DNA of 64,000 nucleotides, taken from positions 2,547,001 to 2,611,000 of the forward strand of contig CM055318.2 of the NCBI GenBank assembly GCA_029255685.2. Reading direction: 5' to 3'. This DNA comes from Silene conica (taxonomy: Eukaryota > Streptophyta > Magnoliopsida > Caryophyllales > Caryophyllaceae). The position numbers were made by a program, and so were the translations under genes. The notes below the pieces were generated by a model that was not told the DNA's origin, searched no databases, and worked only from the letters and a program-made list of their open reading frames with translations. The stretch's first letter is position 1, and each line of letters begins with the position of its first letter. Shown here piece by piece: positions 12,196 through 31,991 of this stretch.

Positions 12196-13952
12196 TAGTC
12201 ACTACTCAAAATTGAACTGAAATGAACAAGGGTTGAAATTTAGTTGAATTGAGCTGAAATAAACATAATTTTTACATTAGGGTAATGAGATCTCTAACGA
12301 AAAGTTAATGTTATTACCATCCTGAACCTACCCCTTTTCCTAAATAGACTTCGAAAACTTATGAGTCACTCGCTCACTCCGCATATTTGTATTTACGGAA
12401 AATGTACACGGTGTCCCTGAGATTTGATTTTGCCCGGAATACCCTTTTTTTTTAACCGAAAAACTTTAAGAGGTCATAACTCGCATATACAAGTTCAATA
12501 AACTAACTTTTCTGTTAAAAAATTAGGTATTTTGGACAAAATGTCAAAATACATAAATATAAATTACCTTTTTTATAGTATTTATTTTCATGATAACTCG
12601 TTGACGATGTATTTGGACATTTTTAACGATCCATTTTACAACCAACTTGTATTGTAATGGTACAATATTGTGTACGTATGACAATAAAGAAAAATCCTAA
12701 AGGCAACGAGAACGTGGGGTTTGGGATCTCTCCCACCACTCAGGGAAAGAGCTATGCGACCAAGCCAAGTGATTGGCATTGCTTCAATTCCCGACAAATA
12801 CTCCCTCCTCCGTCTCTGTCATTTGTTATTTTATTCAATTTTAGACTGTATCAATTAATTATCCTTTTATTTTTAAGAATAAAGTTGACGAGTAATTAAT
12901 CCATCTACATTCAGACAGAAAGAGTAGATACGTATCCTAGCATAGTCTTTGGTACAAAATCACTCAAAATATATGCAACAAAGAATATGCCAACTCAACG
13001 GCAGGGAAAGACTCTTGTTTTCCCACCATTCGTTTTCATACTTTGCCTATCAAATATCTTGAACAATTTTAAATAAAACAAATAATAATATTGCTTTTGT
13101 ATTTCTTGGACCTTCTATATACAACCAAACATTTCTTATTCATCATTTATTTTTAAATTATTTGATGTTGTGTCATGTAGGTGTACGTTGAAACTTGAAA
13201 CTCTAATAAAGTCCATTAATAACTTCATAGTATAGAGTTTATTCATGATAATAAATAAATTATTCCTTAATCCATATTTGTGTTAATGTATTGTCAATTT
13301 GTCATAAATAGATCATTTTTTGTATTTTTTAAATTTATCCAATTAACTAGAAGTATTTAATTACAAATTATTAGATTAATTTCAGCATAAACAGATTACA
13401 AAAGCATGTCATAGATGATATATTTTATTAGAAGGATTGACCAAAGTATTATAATTAGCAAAATTTAGTGTAAGTGTTTGGTAATTAACAGATTAAAATT
13501 TGCAAATTAATAATTTTCTTTGTAAAATGGAGTAAACTTTCCTGTTTTGAAATATGCGCCATGCAGATCTAAGTAGTATGATCAAACACTAAAATTAACA
13601 TTTTAATTGATCAAACATGCTAAAATCCTTAATTATGCTGAAAAAAACAGTCAATATACTCCTTACCAAATATCCAAAAAAATTTGTAAAACTAAACTTT
13701 CGAGCAATTAATAAATTTTCATTTACATGAGTTATTATAATATTTACACTAAGAGGTCTCTTATTTACAACTTTTTTTTATATAAGACGATTTTACACGA
13801 GAATTACTGATTAATGATAAATAAAACGGATTATATATAAAATTATCCTCTTGTCTATATATAAGTAGCACACCAAACCAACCCCATTTTCGTGATCCCA
13901 TACAAAAAATAATACACCCTTCGCCATACAACTCCGATTCAACAAAAAAAAT
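12196..13952. other. intergenic and promoter region of the MYB gene
   Basis: AT-rich, no supported gene. One stowaway-like end ('actccctcctccgtctctg') is visible near 12799 without a clear partner. The last ~100 bases contain 'tctatatataagtag' at 13853-13867, a plausible TATA element about 90 bases before the MYB start codon. Confidence 0.45.
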
Positions 13953-17505
<3,553 letters not shown>

Positions 17506-18350
17506 AAGTGAATAAAAAGTGTTGTCTATTATGAAGTTGAACAGAATGAAGCCAAAGAATAAAGTTTTATCGCACCAAGTTAATTTAATTAATTTATTAA
17601 GGTGTATTTCTTAGTTCACTTGAATTCGCAACATCTTCCAAAATATATGCGAAATTTTGAAAAAAGTGTTGTAAATCTAAGTGAATTGTGGCCAGAAAAA
17701 ATATTCCGTGTAATTTAGAGAGTCGACTTAGTTGGCATTTGAAATAGAGTTTCTTGAATTCGTTACATCTAGCAACCATTTAAGAAAGGCGACGACATCG
17801 ACAACCGTGACAATGATTGATCAAAAGTTCCTTGGGATGTGTGAAGGATTTGGTAGGTTAATATCCCCCTAAAAAAAAGTAAAGATAAGATAAGGTTTAT
17901 AGAGGCAATAGAGTATGTATAAAAATCCATGTTATGAATAAAATCCATAGGATTAGTCCAAAAAATGATGAATTTAGATCAGATACTGGTCCTGTGATGA
18001 AGTAGTTGTACATGTGTATTTGTTATTTCACAAAATTATAGTATAAGACGGTTTTCAGTTTTACGGTTCATTTTCATACAAAAATGTTATCCATTTATTA
18101 TTAGTAAATAAATTATCTTTTTGCGTAATAAAATAGTTTTATTGTATGTAACCGTCCCACAAATATACTATTGTTATGTACTCCGTATGTATTTTAACAC
18201 AAATTCTCATTTGTATCGAGCACATCCGTCGCAAATTTGTAGTGTGTTACATACTACCTAATACCTATGAGGTGTAGATAAGACAAAAGCGGGGGTGTGT
18301 AGCAATTTGTTTTTTCTTATTTACTCAAATTAGTTGTACTTGACCTGTTA
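17506..18350. other. 3' flank of the MYB gene, intergenic
   Basis: The first few hundred bases are probably 3' UTR. Near 18190-18245 is a partial MITE-like phrase ('aaattctcatttg...catccgtcgcaaattt') related to sequences at 34090 and 49250. No gene seen. Confidence 0.4.
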
Positions 18351-18734
18351 GACCATCTTCAAGCAAGGTCGTCAATGAGGTCGCGACTTTGTTGGGTCAC
18401 GGTATGAAGACACTATTTGGTGATCTTGTATCAATTTTGATGACCTTGAAGTTTTCGAGATCAATTTGTGGCCCTGAAATCAGTTGGTGACCTTTGACGT
18501 GTCGAAGTGTTATGGACTTATTACATTATTTGGTGGGGTAGAAAATGTAGTAAATGACCTGAAATGTTGGAAAATGGAAAATGTGTGGAAAATGATTGGG
18601 TAGATGCCCTTAAGTCGGGACCTTCTGCTTGGGAGAGTGAAAACGGGTTGAAAGTGGTTCAAGATAATTAAGATGAGTTTAACAGTAAAAATGTTGGTGA
18701 TCCGATTAGTGCGACCTTCTATTTGAGGATGGTC
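18351..18734. mobile_element. PIF/Harbinger-type MITE, family B copy 1 (384 bp)
   Basis: Inverted ends (GACCATCTTCAAGCAAGGTC and GACCTTCTATTTGAGGATGGTC-like) are flanked by a TTA duplication at 18348-18350 and 18735-18737. A reverse-complement relative is at 30465-30872 and a shortened one at 18855-18992. No coding capacity. Confidence 0.8.
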
Positions 18735-18854
18735 TTACCAGGGAAATTTGCTGGTACTTTTAATGACCACAAATTCACAAATTCTCATTTATGATTGATG
18801 TATTTGTTGCAAATTTATTTAATAAACAACAATCTGTTTTATCTTATTTCCTAA

Positions 18855-18992
18855 GACCATCCCCAGCAGAACGTCGTCTTAATCGGCTCACCAACATATT
18901 CCCTTAATCTCACCTTATTTATCTTGACCCACTTATACTCTTCCAATTAGAAGGTAGCCTTAATCGGGTCGCGACCTTGCTTGAAGATGGTC
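18855..18992. mobile_element. MITE family B copy 2, internally deleted (138 bp)
   Basis: Starts GACCATCCCCAGCAG and ends CTTGAAGATGGTC. Its left part ('cttaatcggctcaccaacat') matches the right end of copy 1 in reverse complement, so it is an inverted, internally deleted relative. Flanks TAA/TAT are only partly alike. Confidence 0.65.
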
Positions 18993-19559
18993 TATGAGAT
19001 GTCATTTCATGTCAATTCATATAAACGGAGAAGATTGGGTTATATATGTTGAATAAAACGTGGAGATACAATGATTGGATAATGTTAGTGTCGTAGTACT
19101 ATAGTCTATAGGTCTATAGTTGATGAGGTACAAATGTACCATTTGATGCCATTAACAATGGCCGACGTATGGGCTAAGGACTTTTGTGGTTGCCTCTGGC
19201 TCTGGCTCGTCATGTCAGGTCTTTGTGTTGTGAACAGTAGTTACCAATTGTATCTAACCTGGCCAACACACTGAGTACGATCTGACTAAATCTGGATTCG
19301 GTCGAATGGTTATAAATTTATTTAGAAATAAAAAGGTGAATGAAAGTGATTGGAATATATATAATATAGTAATGTTTGTGAGAGAAAATGGAGAGAAAAG
19401 AAATAAAGAGGATCTAAACCCCAACAAACTTAGCAAAATCGAACAGATAAGGATTTGAAAAAATAACTCGAAAATAGTTGAAAATTCAACGAAGTAAACA
19501 GATAATTATTTAGGAAAAACTCAAAAAAGGTTAAATTTTTTAACTAAAACCTCAAAAAA
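18993..19559. other. intergenic, nothing recognised
   Basis: Non-coding. Short ORFs such as 19254-19436 (-) carry no domain. Confidence 0.35.
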
Positions 19560-19917
19560 TTTCAACAGAACACCCTTGTTATTCACCGTAACTCCACCAC
19601 TGGTTTGGAAGTTGGGATTTGGGATCCCTTTAAATGAAGATAAGCTTGTTCGGCTATTTCTTCCCCTTTTCTTTCTACGCTCTTGTGGCGTAAGTACATC
19701 TGGTCCGTCCCGTTGGCTTCAGGGAATTGTTAGTAATATTGTTGACATGGATGCGGCTGCTCGTGGTCATCTTATCTTTCATCATCATGCCCTCTTTACC
19801 CCAATGTGGGTTATTGTAATTTTAGCTTTAAGTGCTTATGTAATTTTAATTTTCTGTTTTGATGTCTTGGTTTCTTATGTAACTTGTAGGGTACTATAAT
19901 TCCCTTTCACTTCTGTC

Positions 19918-19945
<28 letters not shown>
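19560..19945 (+). mobile_element. poly(A)-ended retrotransposed fragment
   Basis: A 107-codon open frame (19576-19899, WKLGFGIPLNEDKL..) is followed 18 bases later by a run of 28 A (19918-19945), the mark of a 5'-truncated LINE copy or processed retrocopy. I recognise no parent gene, and no target duplication was found. It lies just left of the LINE at 20063 but has the opposite orientation. Confidence 0.45.
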
Positions 19946-19948
<3 letters not shown>

Positions 19949-20062
19949 ACGTTTTCGGTCTTACGATGAAAATGAGTTAAGTATACTCCATCATAGTGTA
20001 TATATGGAACAAACATTTTATTATTTCAGTGGATTTCGTTAGAGACCGTCTCTCACTAATTT

Positions 20063-23000
20063 TTTTTTGAAGGAACAAGCCTAAGCTTATTTCATTAGCG
20101 ATAAATCATAGAGAATAGCATTGTTTACAGAATCTGGAAAGAAATCTATCCACTCCTCTCTACCCGTCTCCTGATCCATACAATGAGCTAGCGCATGAGC
20201 TACTGAATTATTCGCCCTACATGTATGAGACCATTGCACCAAACTAAAAGAAGAGCATAAAGAAATAATATCATCAATAACCAAATGAAAAATATTCCGT
20301 CCTCTACGATTCGTCTTAAGCGCTTCAATTAATACTGAATTATCACTTTCGAACACCACCCTTAAATGTCCCCTTCGTTTAGATTCGGGTACACCTTCCA
20401 AGACTGCTATTGCTTCGGCAATTAACGGATCCCACGTCTCGGTAAAATGAAGCGATAAACCCCAAATCACTGTCCCAACTGCGTCCATACAAACAGCCCC
20501 GATTCCCACCCCCACTCCTTCCTTAGTCCCAGCATCGACGTTAATTTTAACGTACTCAAAAGGTGGCACTGTCCATCCTATCTGACCCCTGCCCTCAGTT
20601 TGAAATTGCCTGAGTTTAGTCACTCCTTTCAAATCCCAAGAACTCTCCCCTTCCTGCGCAACCTCTATAGTCCTTCGAATAATAGCTTCTGTATCCAGTC
20701 TTTGGCCATCAAAAATAATCTTATTACGGTGCTCCCACAACGCCCAGCAACCAATCATAAAAAGCCTATGCTCCTCCCTGCTCAATAAACCCCATAGCAA
20801 TTCCACCCAATCTCGCACAGCCCCTTCACCTTCATCTTCAATTCTTGGCACATTCAACCCTTCCCACACTCGGTTAGCCACCCAACAGTCACGGAAAAGA
20901 TGAATACTCGACTCAATATATGAATAACAAAAATAACAGAAAGGTGACTCACCTCGTAAGCGGTATGCGATATTGACGCCAGTTGCTAGAGCTTCACTGC
21001 ATAGTTGCCAAAAAAAGAGTTTGATTCGGGGCCAAACCGGAACCTTCCAGAGTCGATTCCAAAAACTTTTCTCCCTCTCCCAACTCGAATTGGAACCAAT
21101 ATTCATACCATTCACAGTCCCAGCTAAAATTCGGTAAGCCGATTTAACCGAATACTCGCCACTCTTCTCAGCCTCCCAATACCAATCATCACTTGGCTGT
21201 AATTCACTTAAACGGATATTAAAAATACGGTCCCTTTCAAAAGGCAGAAAGATGGCTTCAATTTTAGTCGAATCCCATCCTATACCAGCCTCACGAAACA
21301 GATCAGCCACCCTCATATGTTCCCGCCCCGGACTGCAAGGAGACAGAACTCTCCCCGTCTCTGTTCCTGGAATCCACGCATCCTTCCAAATATAGATGGA
21401 CATACCGTCTCCCACCCTCCTCCGAAGTCCTTTAAGTAACACCCTCTTTGCTTCCAGAATACCTCTCCAAGTATAACTAGGGTTGTGACCAATTTCGGCC
21501 TCAATAACAGAAGAAGTCGGAAAATATTTAGCACTCATGATTTGGGCCCACAAACTATCCGGATGAATGAGTAAACGCCACACTTGTTTACCAAGTAAGG
21601 CTAGGTTTGTAGATTGAAAATCACGAAAACCTATGCCTCCTAAATTCTTCGGCCTACACAGTTTATTCCAAGCCACCCAGTATATTCCCTTTCTATTCTC
21701 ATTATGATTCCACCAGAATTTCGACACCAAACGAGTAAGTTCATGATAAAAATGGACAGGAAGTTTAAAAACACTCATCACATAGGTAGGGAGTGAATTG
21801 GCCACTGCCTTAATAAGAACCTCCCTACCAGCTCTAGACAACATTTTCCCGCGCCATCCAGAAAGTCTTTTACTGAGCTTATCCCGAATAATGTCTGTTA
21901 ACACCTTTCTCGATCTCCCAATGACTGTAGGTAAACCAAGATAACGGGATTGTTCCGGTACCTCCAACATACCAAGCTGCGAAATGACAGAGTTTCTACG
22001 CTCTCTAGACACACCTTTGCTAAAAGAGATCGTGGTTTTATCAATATTAACAAGCTGACCGGACGCTACTTCATACTTGTTCAACAAATTCATAACAACC
22101 CCTGCTTCCATAACATTTGCTTTAATAAAAAATATACTATCATCCGCAAAAAATAAATGGGAGACAATCGGAGCCCCAGTAGCTATCCGAATCCCGTGCA
22201 AAGAACCAACTTCAACTGCACGCCTTATTAAATTTGACAAAGCCTCAGCACATAAAATAAAAAGATATGGAGAGAGTGGATCACCTTGTCGTAATCCCCG
22301 AAACGGTCTAAACTCCCGAGAAGGAGTCCCATTTATAAGTACTGAAGAAGACACAGTCGAAACACAATCCATAACCCTTTCCACCCAATCACGATCAAAA
22401 CCCATTACCCTCAAACAGCGGTCCAAAAAAACCCACTACACCCTATCATAAGCCTTAGCCATATCAAGCTTAATGGCCATATAACCATCCCCAGCCGTGG
22501 AGCATTTCATATAATGGAACATCTCGAAAGCAATTAAAACGTTATCCGAAATAAGCCGTCCCGGAGTGAAAGCACTCTGATTTACCGAAACAACATCCCC
22601 TAAGAAAACTTTAAGCCTATTGGCCAACACCTTGGAAACTAGCTTATAGACGACATTACATAAACTGATAGGACGGAAATCTTGAATTTTATCCGGCGCT
22701 TTCTTTTTTGGAATAAGGACAATATTAGTTTTATTAAAATCCCGCGTCGATCTCTGACCCCGCAAAATAGATAAAACTGTGGCTAGAACATTGGGACCAA
22801 TAATATTCCAGTAAGTTTGGTAAAAAAGCGCATTCATACCATCCGGTCCCGGAGCTTTCAACGGATGCATTTGATTGAGAGCCGCTACTACCTCATCCTC
22901 TGTAAATTCCTGTCGGAGTCCCTCATTCATTGACTCAGAAACCCTACTTTCCAATCCCACCAGAACATCATCGAAATATGAAGGAGAAGAAGAAGCAAAA

Positions 23001-23701
23001 AGTTCCTGAAAATAAGAATTAGCCATATTAGCCATAGCTACCTCATCCGTCTGCTCAACACTTGCCTCATCCTTTAGCATAACAATCATGTTTTTCCTTT
23101 TCCTTTCAGTAGCACGGGAATGAAAAAACTTAGTGTTTTGGTCCCCATCTTTCAGCCAAAGAGCTCTAGAGCGTTGCCGCCAATATATCTCCTCTTGTTT
23201 ACGAAGACTAGCAATCTCAGCAACAAGCTTTTTCCTCCTCGTAACAAGAGAAGCTGATCGATTCCCTTCGTTTAAGGTAGTAAGTTCTTTCCTTTTTCTC
23301 TCCATAAGACGCTTAAACTTAGTAATATTAGTACCCTTCCACGCCTTAAGTTCCGCAGCACAAGTATTAAGGATTCCCACTAAGTCCCCGTTCCCCCTAC
23401 TCACACCACGTTCCACCGCATGAAGACACTCCTCACTCTCAATCCATATTTGCTCAAACCGGAAACCACGCCGCTTTGTCCCCTGTAGATGCTGTCGATT
23501 TAAAACAAGCTTTAGAGGAGCATGATCTGACCAATCACGAACAAGATAAAACAATTTTGCAAAAGGAAACATTTCCAGCCATTAAGTCGTACACATAGCT
23601 CTATCGATCATGCTTTGTCTATTCGCATTCCCACTCTGACCATTATCAAAAGAAAAATTATAACCTTCCCAACTGACATCTCGAAGACCACAAAAATTAA
23701 C
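20063..23701 (-). mobile_element. 5'-truncated L1-type LINE with 13-bp target duplication
   Basis: The element reads right to left. Its 3' end is an A-tail (T run 20061-20068 on the given strand), and it is flanked by CTCTCACTAATTT at 20050-20062 and 23702-23714, so both ends are defined. It keeps the C-terminal part of the endonuclease, the whole reverse transcriptase, the RT-associated zinc-binding region and a C-terminal RNase H. ORF1 and most of the endonuclease are missing, as expected from incomplete target-primed reverse transcription. Confidence 0.9.
20087..23701 (-). pseudogene. LINE ORF2 (endonuclease remnant, reverse transcriptase, RNase H), two premature stops
   Basis: One reading frame runs through the element, broken only by TAA at about 23582-23584 and TAG at 22436-22438. 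The second falls after KAYDRV, where L1-type RTs usually have an acidic residue, so one base change explains it. Visible landmarks: LRDVSWEGYNFSFDNG (endonuclease C-terminus), KAPGPDGMNALFYQ, FRPISLCNVVYKL, QSAFTPGRLISDN, GLRQGDPLSPYLFILCAE, the RT catalytic FADD, a zinc-binding region (FWNRLWKVPVWPRIKLFFW..CYFC..H..C), and an RNase H with acidic residues in INVDAG, AEAIAVLEG and ESDNS. No frameshift seen. The few lesions point to fairly recent insertion. It cannot make full-length protein. Confidence 0.9.
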
Positions 23702-23714
23702 CTCTCACTAATTT

Positions 23715-24426
23715 AGTGAAAGGTATAATAGTGAAGAAAAAAAATTAGTGGATCCCTCAACCCATCATGTGAGAAGACTCTCAATAACGCTATTGAGATA
23801 CCGACTCTCTAAATTTTTTGTGTTATTAATTATTAGAGTTCCTACATTCTTGGGAATTATTATACTTTTGTCTTATTCATAATAATTGACACGTTTTAAG
23901 TTTAAGGTTAATATTAACGTCTTAAACAAAAATTTGTGTTTTCATTGCACAAAGTCAACAACAAAAGCAAAATAATAAAATTATGAAAAACCAAACATTA
24001 CACTGGTCAAATATATTACAAACTACAATCAAGTAAAACAAAAACAAATACTCTTTTAATTAATCTTTTACGACAATAAGATCACACCAATTGATCACAC
24101 CAATTGATTATTATACGGATTTGCATTAGTAAAGAACAAGATATGTGAAATAAGGATATGTAGTACTCCAAATGCTCCAATACAAATTATCATTTATAAC
24201 TGACAAAATCCATCATAAGCTTATGACGTGATATAAATGAGTAAATAAAAGTGACAAGCGGGAGGACATTGCAAGACGTCACAAGCAAGACATGCCGGTT
24301 GTCGGAGAATACGAATAATGGCGGCAAAATGTCACCTGAATTTGATTCAACTTTGAATGAACTCAACCGACTTGAATTAGCCCGGTTTTCCCCAAAAGAA
24401 GCAATAGGAAAACTAATCACTTGGCT
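23715..24426. other. intergenic, nothing recognised
   Basis: AT-rich non-coding DNA between the LINE and a Mutator-type MITE. Short overlapping ORFs around 24190-24495 are not supported. Confidence 0.35.
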
Positions 24427-24436
24427 GGCTAGCAAC

Positions 24437-24597
24437 CATGGTTTTAAATCTCGGTATCGGTCGCAGTCGCAGTAGCGGTATTGCGGGCGGATCACGGTGA
24501 ATCTCGGTGATTTCTCGGGCGATATCTCGTATCGGTAGAGGGAAAATCCAATACAACTCGGCCGAGTCGTATCGTATCGGCCGAGATTTAAAACCAG
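24437..24597. mobile_element. Mutator-type MITE with 9-10-bp target duplication
   Basis: Inverted ends TGGTTTTAAATCTCGG and its complement enclose ~160 bp, flanked by GCTAGCAAC at 24428-24436 and 24598-24606 (10 bp if the preceding G is counted). A 9-bp duplication is the Mutator signature. The interior is GC-rich for this region, with repeated 'tatcggtcg/gccgag' phrases. It has no coding capacity and lies downstream of the PP2A gene. Confidence 0.8.
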
Positions 24598-25093
24598 GCT
24601 AGCAACTACATACTTGAATCAGTAATTACCTAAACCGGTTCAACTCAGACACGAACACAAGCATATTCGAAAAGTCCCGGTATAAAATTAGGACGCTCCG
24701 CCTCTATGTTCGCTAACTCTATGTTAGAAAACACGTTAATGCACAGTTGACAGTCCAACTGCAGTTCCATTGTAAAAAAAACTGCAGTTCCGCATACAAA
24801 TAAGCATATCCAACTAATCGAGTAATCGTGGCTTAATTAGCAAACATTACATAATATATTACCAAGTCGCAACAGCTACTTGCTTTCACAATGGAGATAT
24901 ACAAAAAATAGAAAACTAATAGAACCTCGATTCTGCAGCTATGGCGAGAAATGATAGCAATAGAAATATTAGTCCAAAGTAAAGAATGATGCTGATAGTG
25001 ATCCTCAAACAACCAAAATCTGATCTTCCAATGAAATCTACAGCCAGAAGAGGATGACAGTGTTTTTACAAACAGGTGATTAAGCAAGTGAAC

Positions 25094-30041
<4,948 letters not shown>

Positions 30042-30464
30042 CGTTTCGTTGATTGGGTTAATTTGATTGATTTTACCCTATTTTGGAAAGTTAGGGTTAG
30101 GGTTTGGGATTTTGATTTGATTTTTAATAAAAAATGTGATGGGATTTCAATTTGTTGGATTGAAATTGAAATTAGGGTTTGTGGATCAAAAGGGGAGAAA
30201 TAAATTAAATAATGATGCCATTAATTTGGGGGAAAATTGAGAAGAGGGGTAGGGGTGATTTGGGGATTTCACTGGTCAAAATGAATCAAATTGAAAAGAG
30301 GGATTTGATTTGGTCGATTTTTGTGGTTTGCGGGAAATTTCAATTTCGTGCCCGCCGGATCCCGCTTTTATTTGTGTGGTGTTGACTCTTGACTGTTTCA
30401 GGGAGGGGTCCAGCATTGGGTCAAATCAAGCCCATACAAGTATTTAACCCGTGTAAAATTATAC
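30042..30464. promoter_or_regulatory. 5' UTR and promoter region of the PP2A gene
   Basis: This is the upstream side of the minus-strand PP2A gene. The sequence next to the start codon is purine/T-rich as expected of a 5' UTR. I cannot place the transcription start or a clear TATA box. Near 30449 a 'cccgtgtaaaattatacgg' near-palindrome resembles a decayed Helitron terminal hairpin but lacks a CTAG end. Confidence 0.4.
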
Positions 30465-30872
30465 GGTATTTCCAAGCAGAAGGTCATGCTAATTGGTCGC
30501 CACGAATTAACTTTTGATCTCACTTTAATAATCCTTACCCGTTTTCAACTCACTTTCACCCTTTTAAGCAAAAAGAAGGTCACGACCTAGGGGCATCAAC
30601 CCAATCATTTCTGACTCACTTCCCATTTTCCAGCATTTTTAATCCTTAACTACATTCTCAACCCACCAAATAATATAATAAGCCAATAACACTGTGACAC
30701 GTCAAAGATCACTAAGAAGGTCACCCAACTCATTTCGGGGTCACAAATTGACCCCGAAAACTTCAAGGTCACCAAATTTTATACAAGGTCACCAAAACTA
30801 ATGTCTTAATTACGTAATTAGGGTGACCCAACAAGGTCGTGACCTCTTTGGCGACCTTGCTTGAGGATGGTT
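30465..30872. mobile_element. PIF/Harbinger-type MITE, family B copy 3 (inverted relative to copy 1)
   Basis: Reverse-complement match to 18351-18734 along its length: 'gaaggtcacccaactcatttcggggtcacaaattg' against 'caatttgtggccctgaaatcagttggtgacc', and ends 'ccaagcagaaggtc' and 'gcgaccttgcttgaggatggt'. The left terminus is decayed. Confidence 0.75.
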
Positions 30873-31194
30873 ATTTTTAAAAACATCGATATAATGATTA
30901 ATATTTAAAAATGTTAAATTAATATACATTTATAATTTATACTGTATTTCTTTATAATAGTTTAAAATACATGTAAAAAATGCAAGGGTTTAAAATTTAA
31001 AATATTTTAAATCCGTGAAAAATGCACAAATTTAGTGTTAAAATATCATAACAATTTTTTTTAGTTCTGCTCATTTTAGTGGATAAGCTCAATATCTATA
31101 ACGAATTCCTTTAAGTATTAATTTTTACTGAATCATCTAAAATCAACTTAACAGGTTTCATAGTTCATTTATTTTGTTAATTTTACATAGATCT
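30873..31194. other. short intergenic AT-rich stretch
   Basis: Nothing recognised between the family B MITE and the Mutator-like element. Confidence 0.35.
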
Positions 31195-31203
31195 TATTTT
31201 TTT

Positions 31204-31982
31204 GAGTTTTTTGTCATATAGCACCTAACATTTACACTGTCTGTAGAAATAGTACCTAAAGTTATTTTTTTGCCCAACAACACGTAACATTTTCTGTTTT
31301 TTATCTAATAACACCAAAATCAGTTTTCCGTTAAAAAAGTCAATATTCCGTCTTGACTAACGGTAAATTTGATATGACGCTTCTTTCTTTTCCTTTGATG
31401 CATTTAATTACCCTCTTCATCATCCTTTTCTAAACCCAATTTTCCTTTTTGCTAATTCTCCTTCAATTAAACTTAATGTTCCTCCAATTAAATATTTAGG
31501 TAACCTCCCCTTAGTTATTTAATTCCTCAATTTTCAAATTAAAACCCCAAAATTGGGCTTACTTTATCCGGTTTTCTCCTTTTCTTTCACCATCATTTCA
31601 ACCCAATGTCTTATTCAAGCTCATACAGAGACGGGTTTGCGTGGGGTGTTGCTTTTTCAAGTAGATTGATGAAGATAAGAGTTATTGGCAAAAAAAGTGT
31701 TATAAATGGCTTGTTGAATGAAAATAAATCACTTAAGAATAAGATTCATTGTCAATTACTTTTACAATGCACCAGTCAGTGGAAAAGAAAGAATGAAGAA
31801 ATAAGGTCAAATCAATTTCACCATTAGTCAAGACGGAATCTCGACTTTTTTTGACGGAAAACTGATTGTGGTGTTATTAGACAAAATAAAGAAAATGTTA
31901 GGTGTTCTTGGGCAAAAAAAATAACTTTAGATACTATTTCTACAGAAAGTGTAAATGTTAGGTGTTATCTGACAAAAAACTC
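31204..31982. mobile_element. non-autonomous Mutator-like element with ~158-bp TIRs
   Basis: The left arm 31204-31361 and right arm 31825-31982 are inverted copies differing at scattered positions (GAGTTTTTTGTCA... against ...TGACAAAAAACTC, both continuing to 'ttccgtcttgactaa'). A 9-bp TATTTTTTT occurs directly at both flanks (31195-31203 and 31983-31991), though it is low-complexity. Long TIRs with a 9-bp duplication define a TIR-MULE. The 460-bp centre has no transposase. Confidence 0.82.
31606..31827 (+). other. possible captured gene start inside the Mutator-like element
   Basis: A 73-codon frame beginning MSYSSSYRDGFAWGVAFSS follows a C/T-rich leader ('ttctccttttctttcaccatcatttcaacccaatg') that looks like a plant 5' UTR. 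Lying between MULE arms, it could be a Pack-MULE capture of a host gene's first exon. I do not recognise the parent. The frame ends in the right arm. Confidence 0.3.
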
Positions 31983-31991
31983 TATTTTTTT

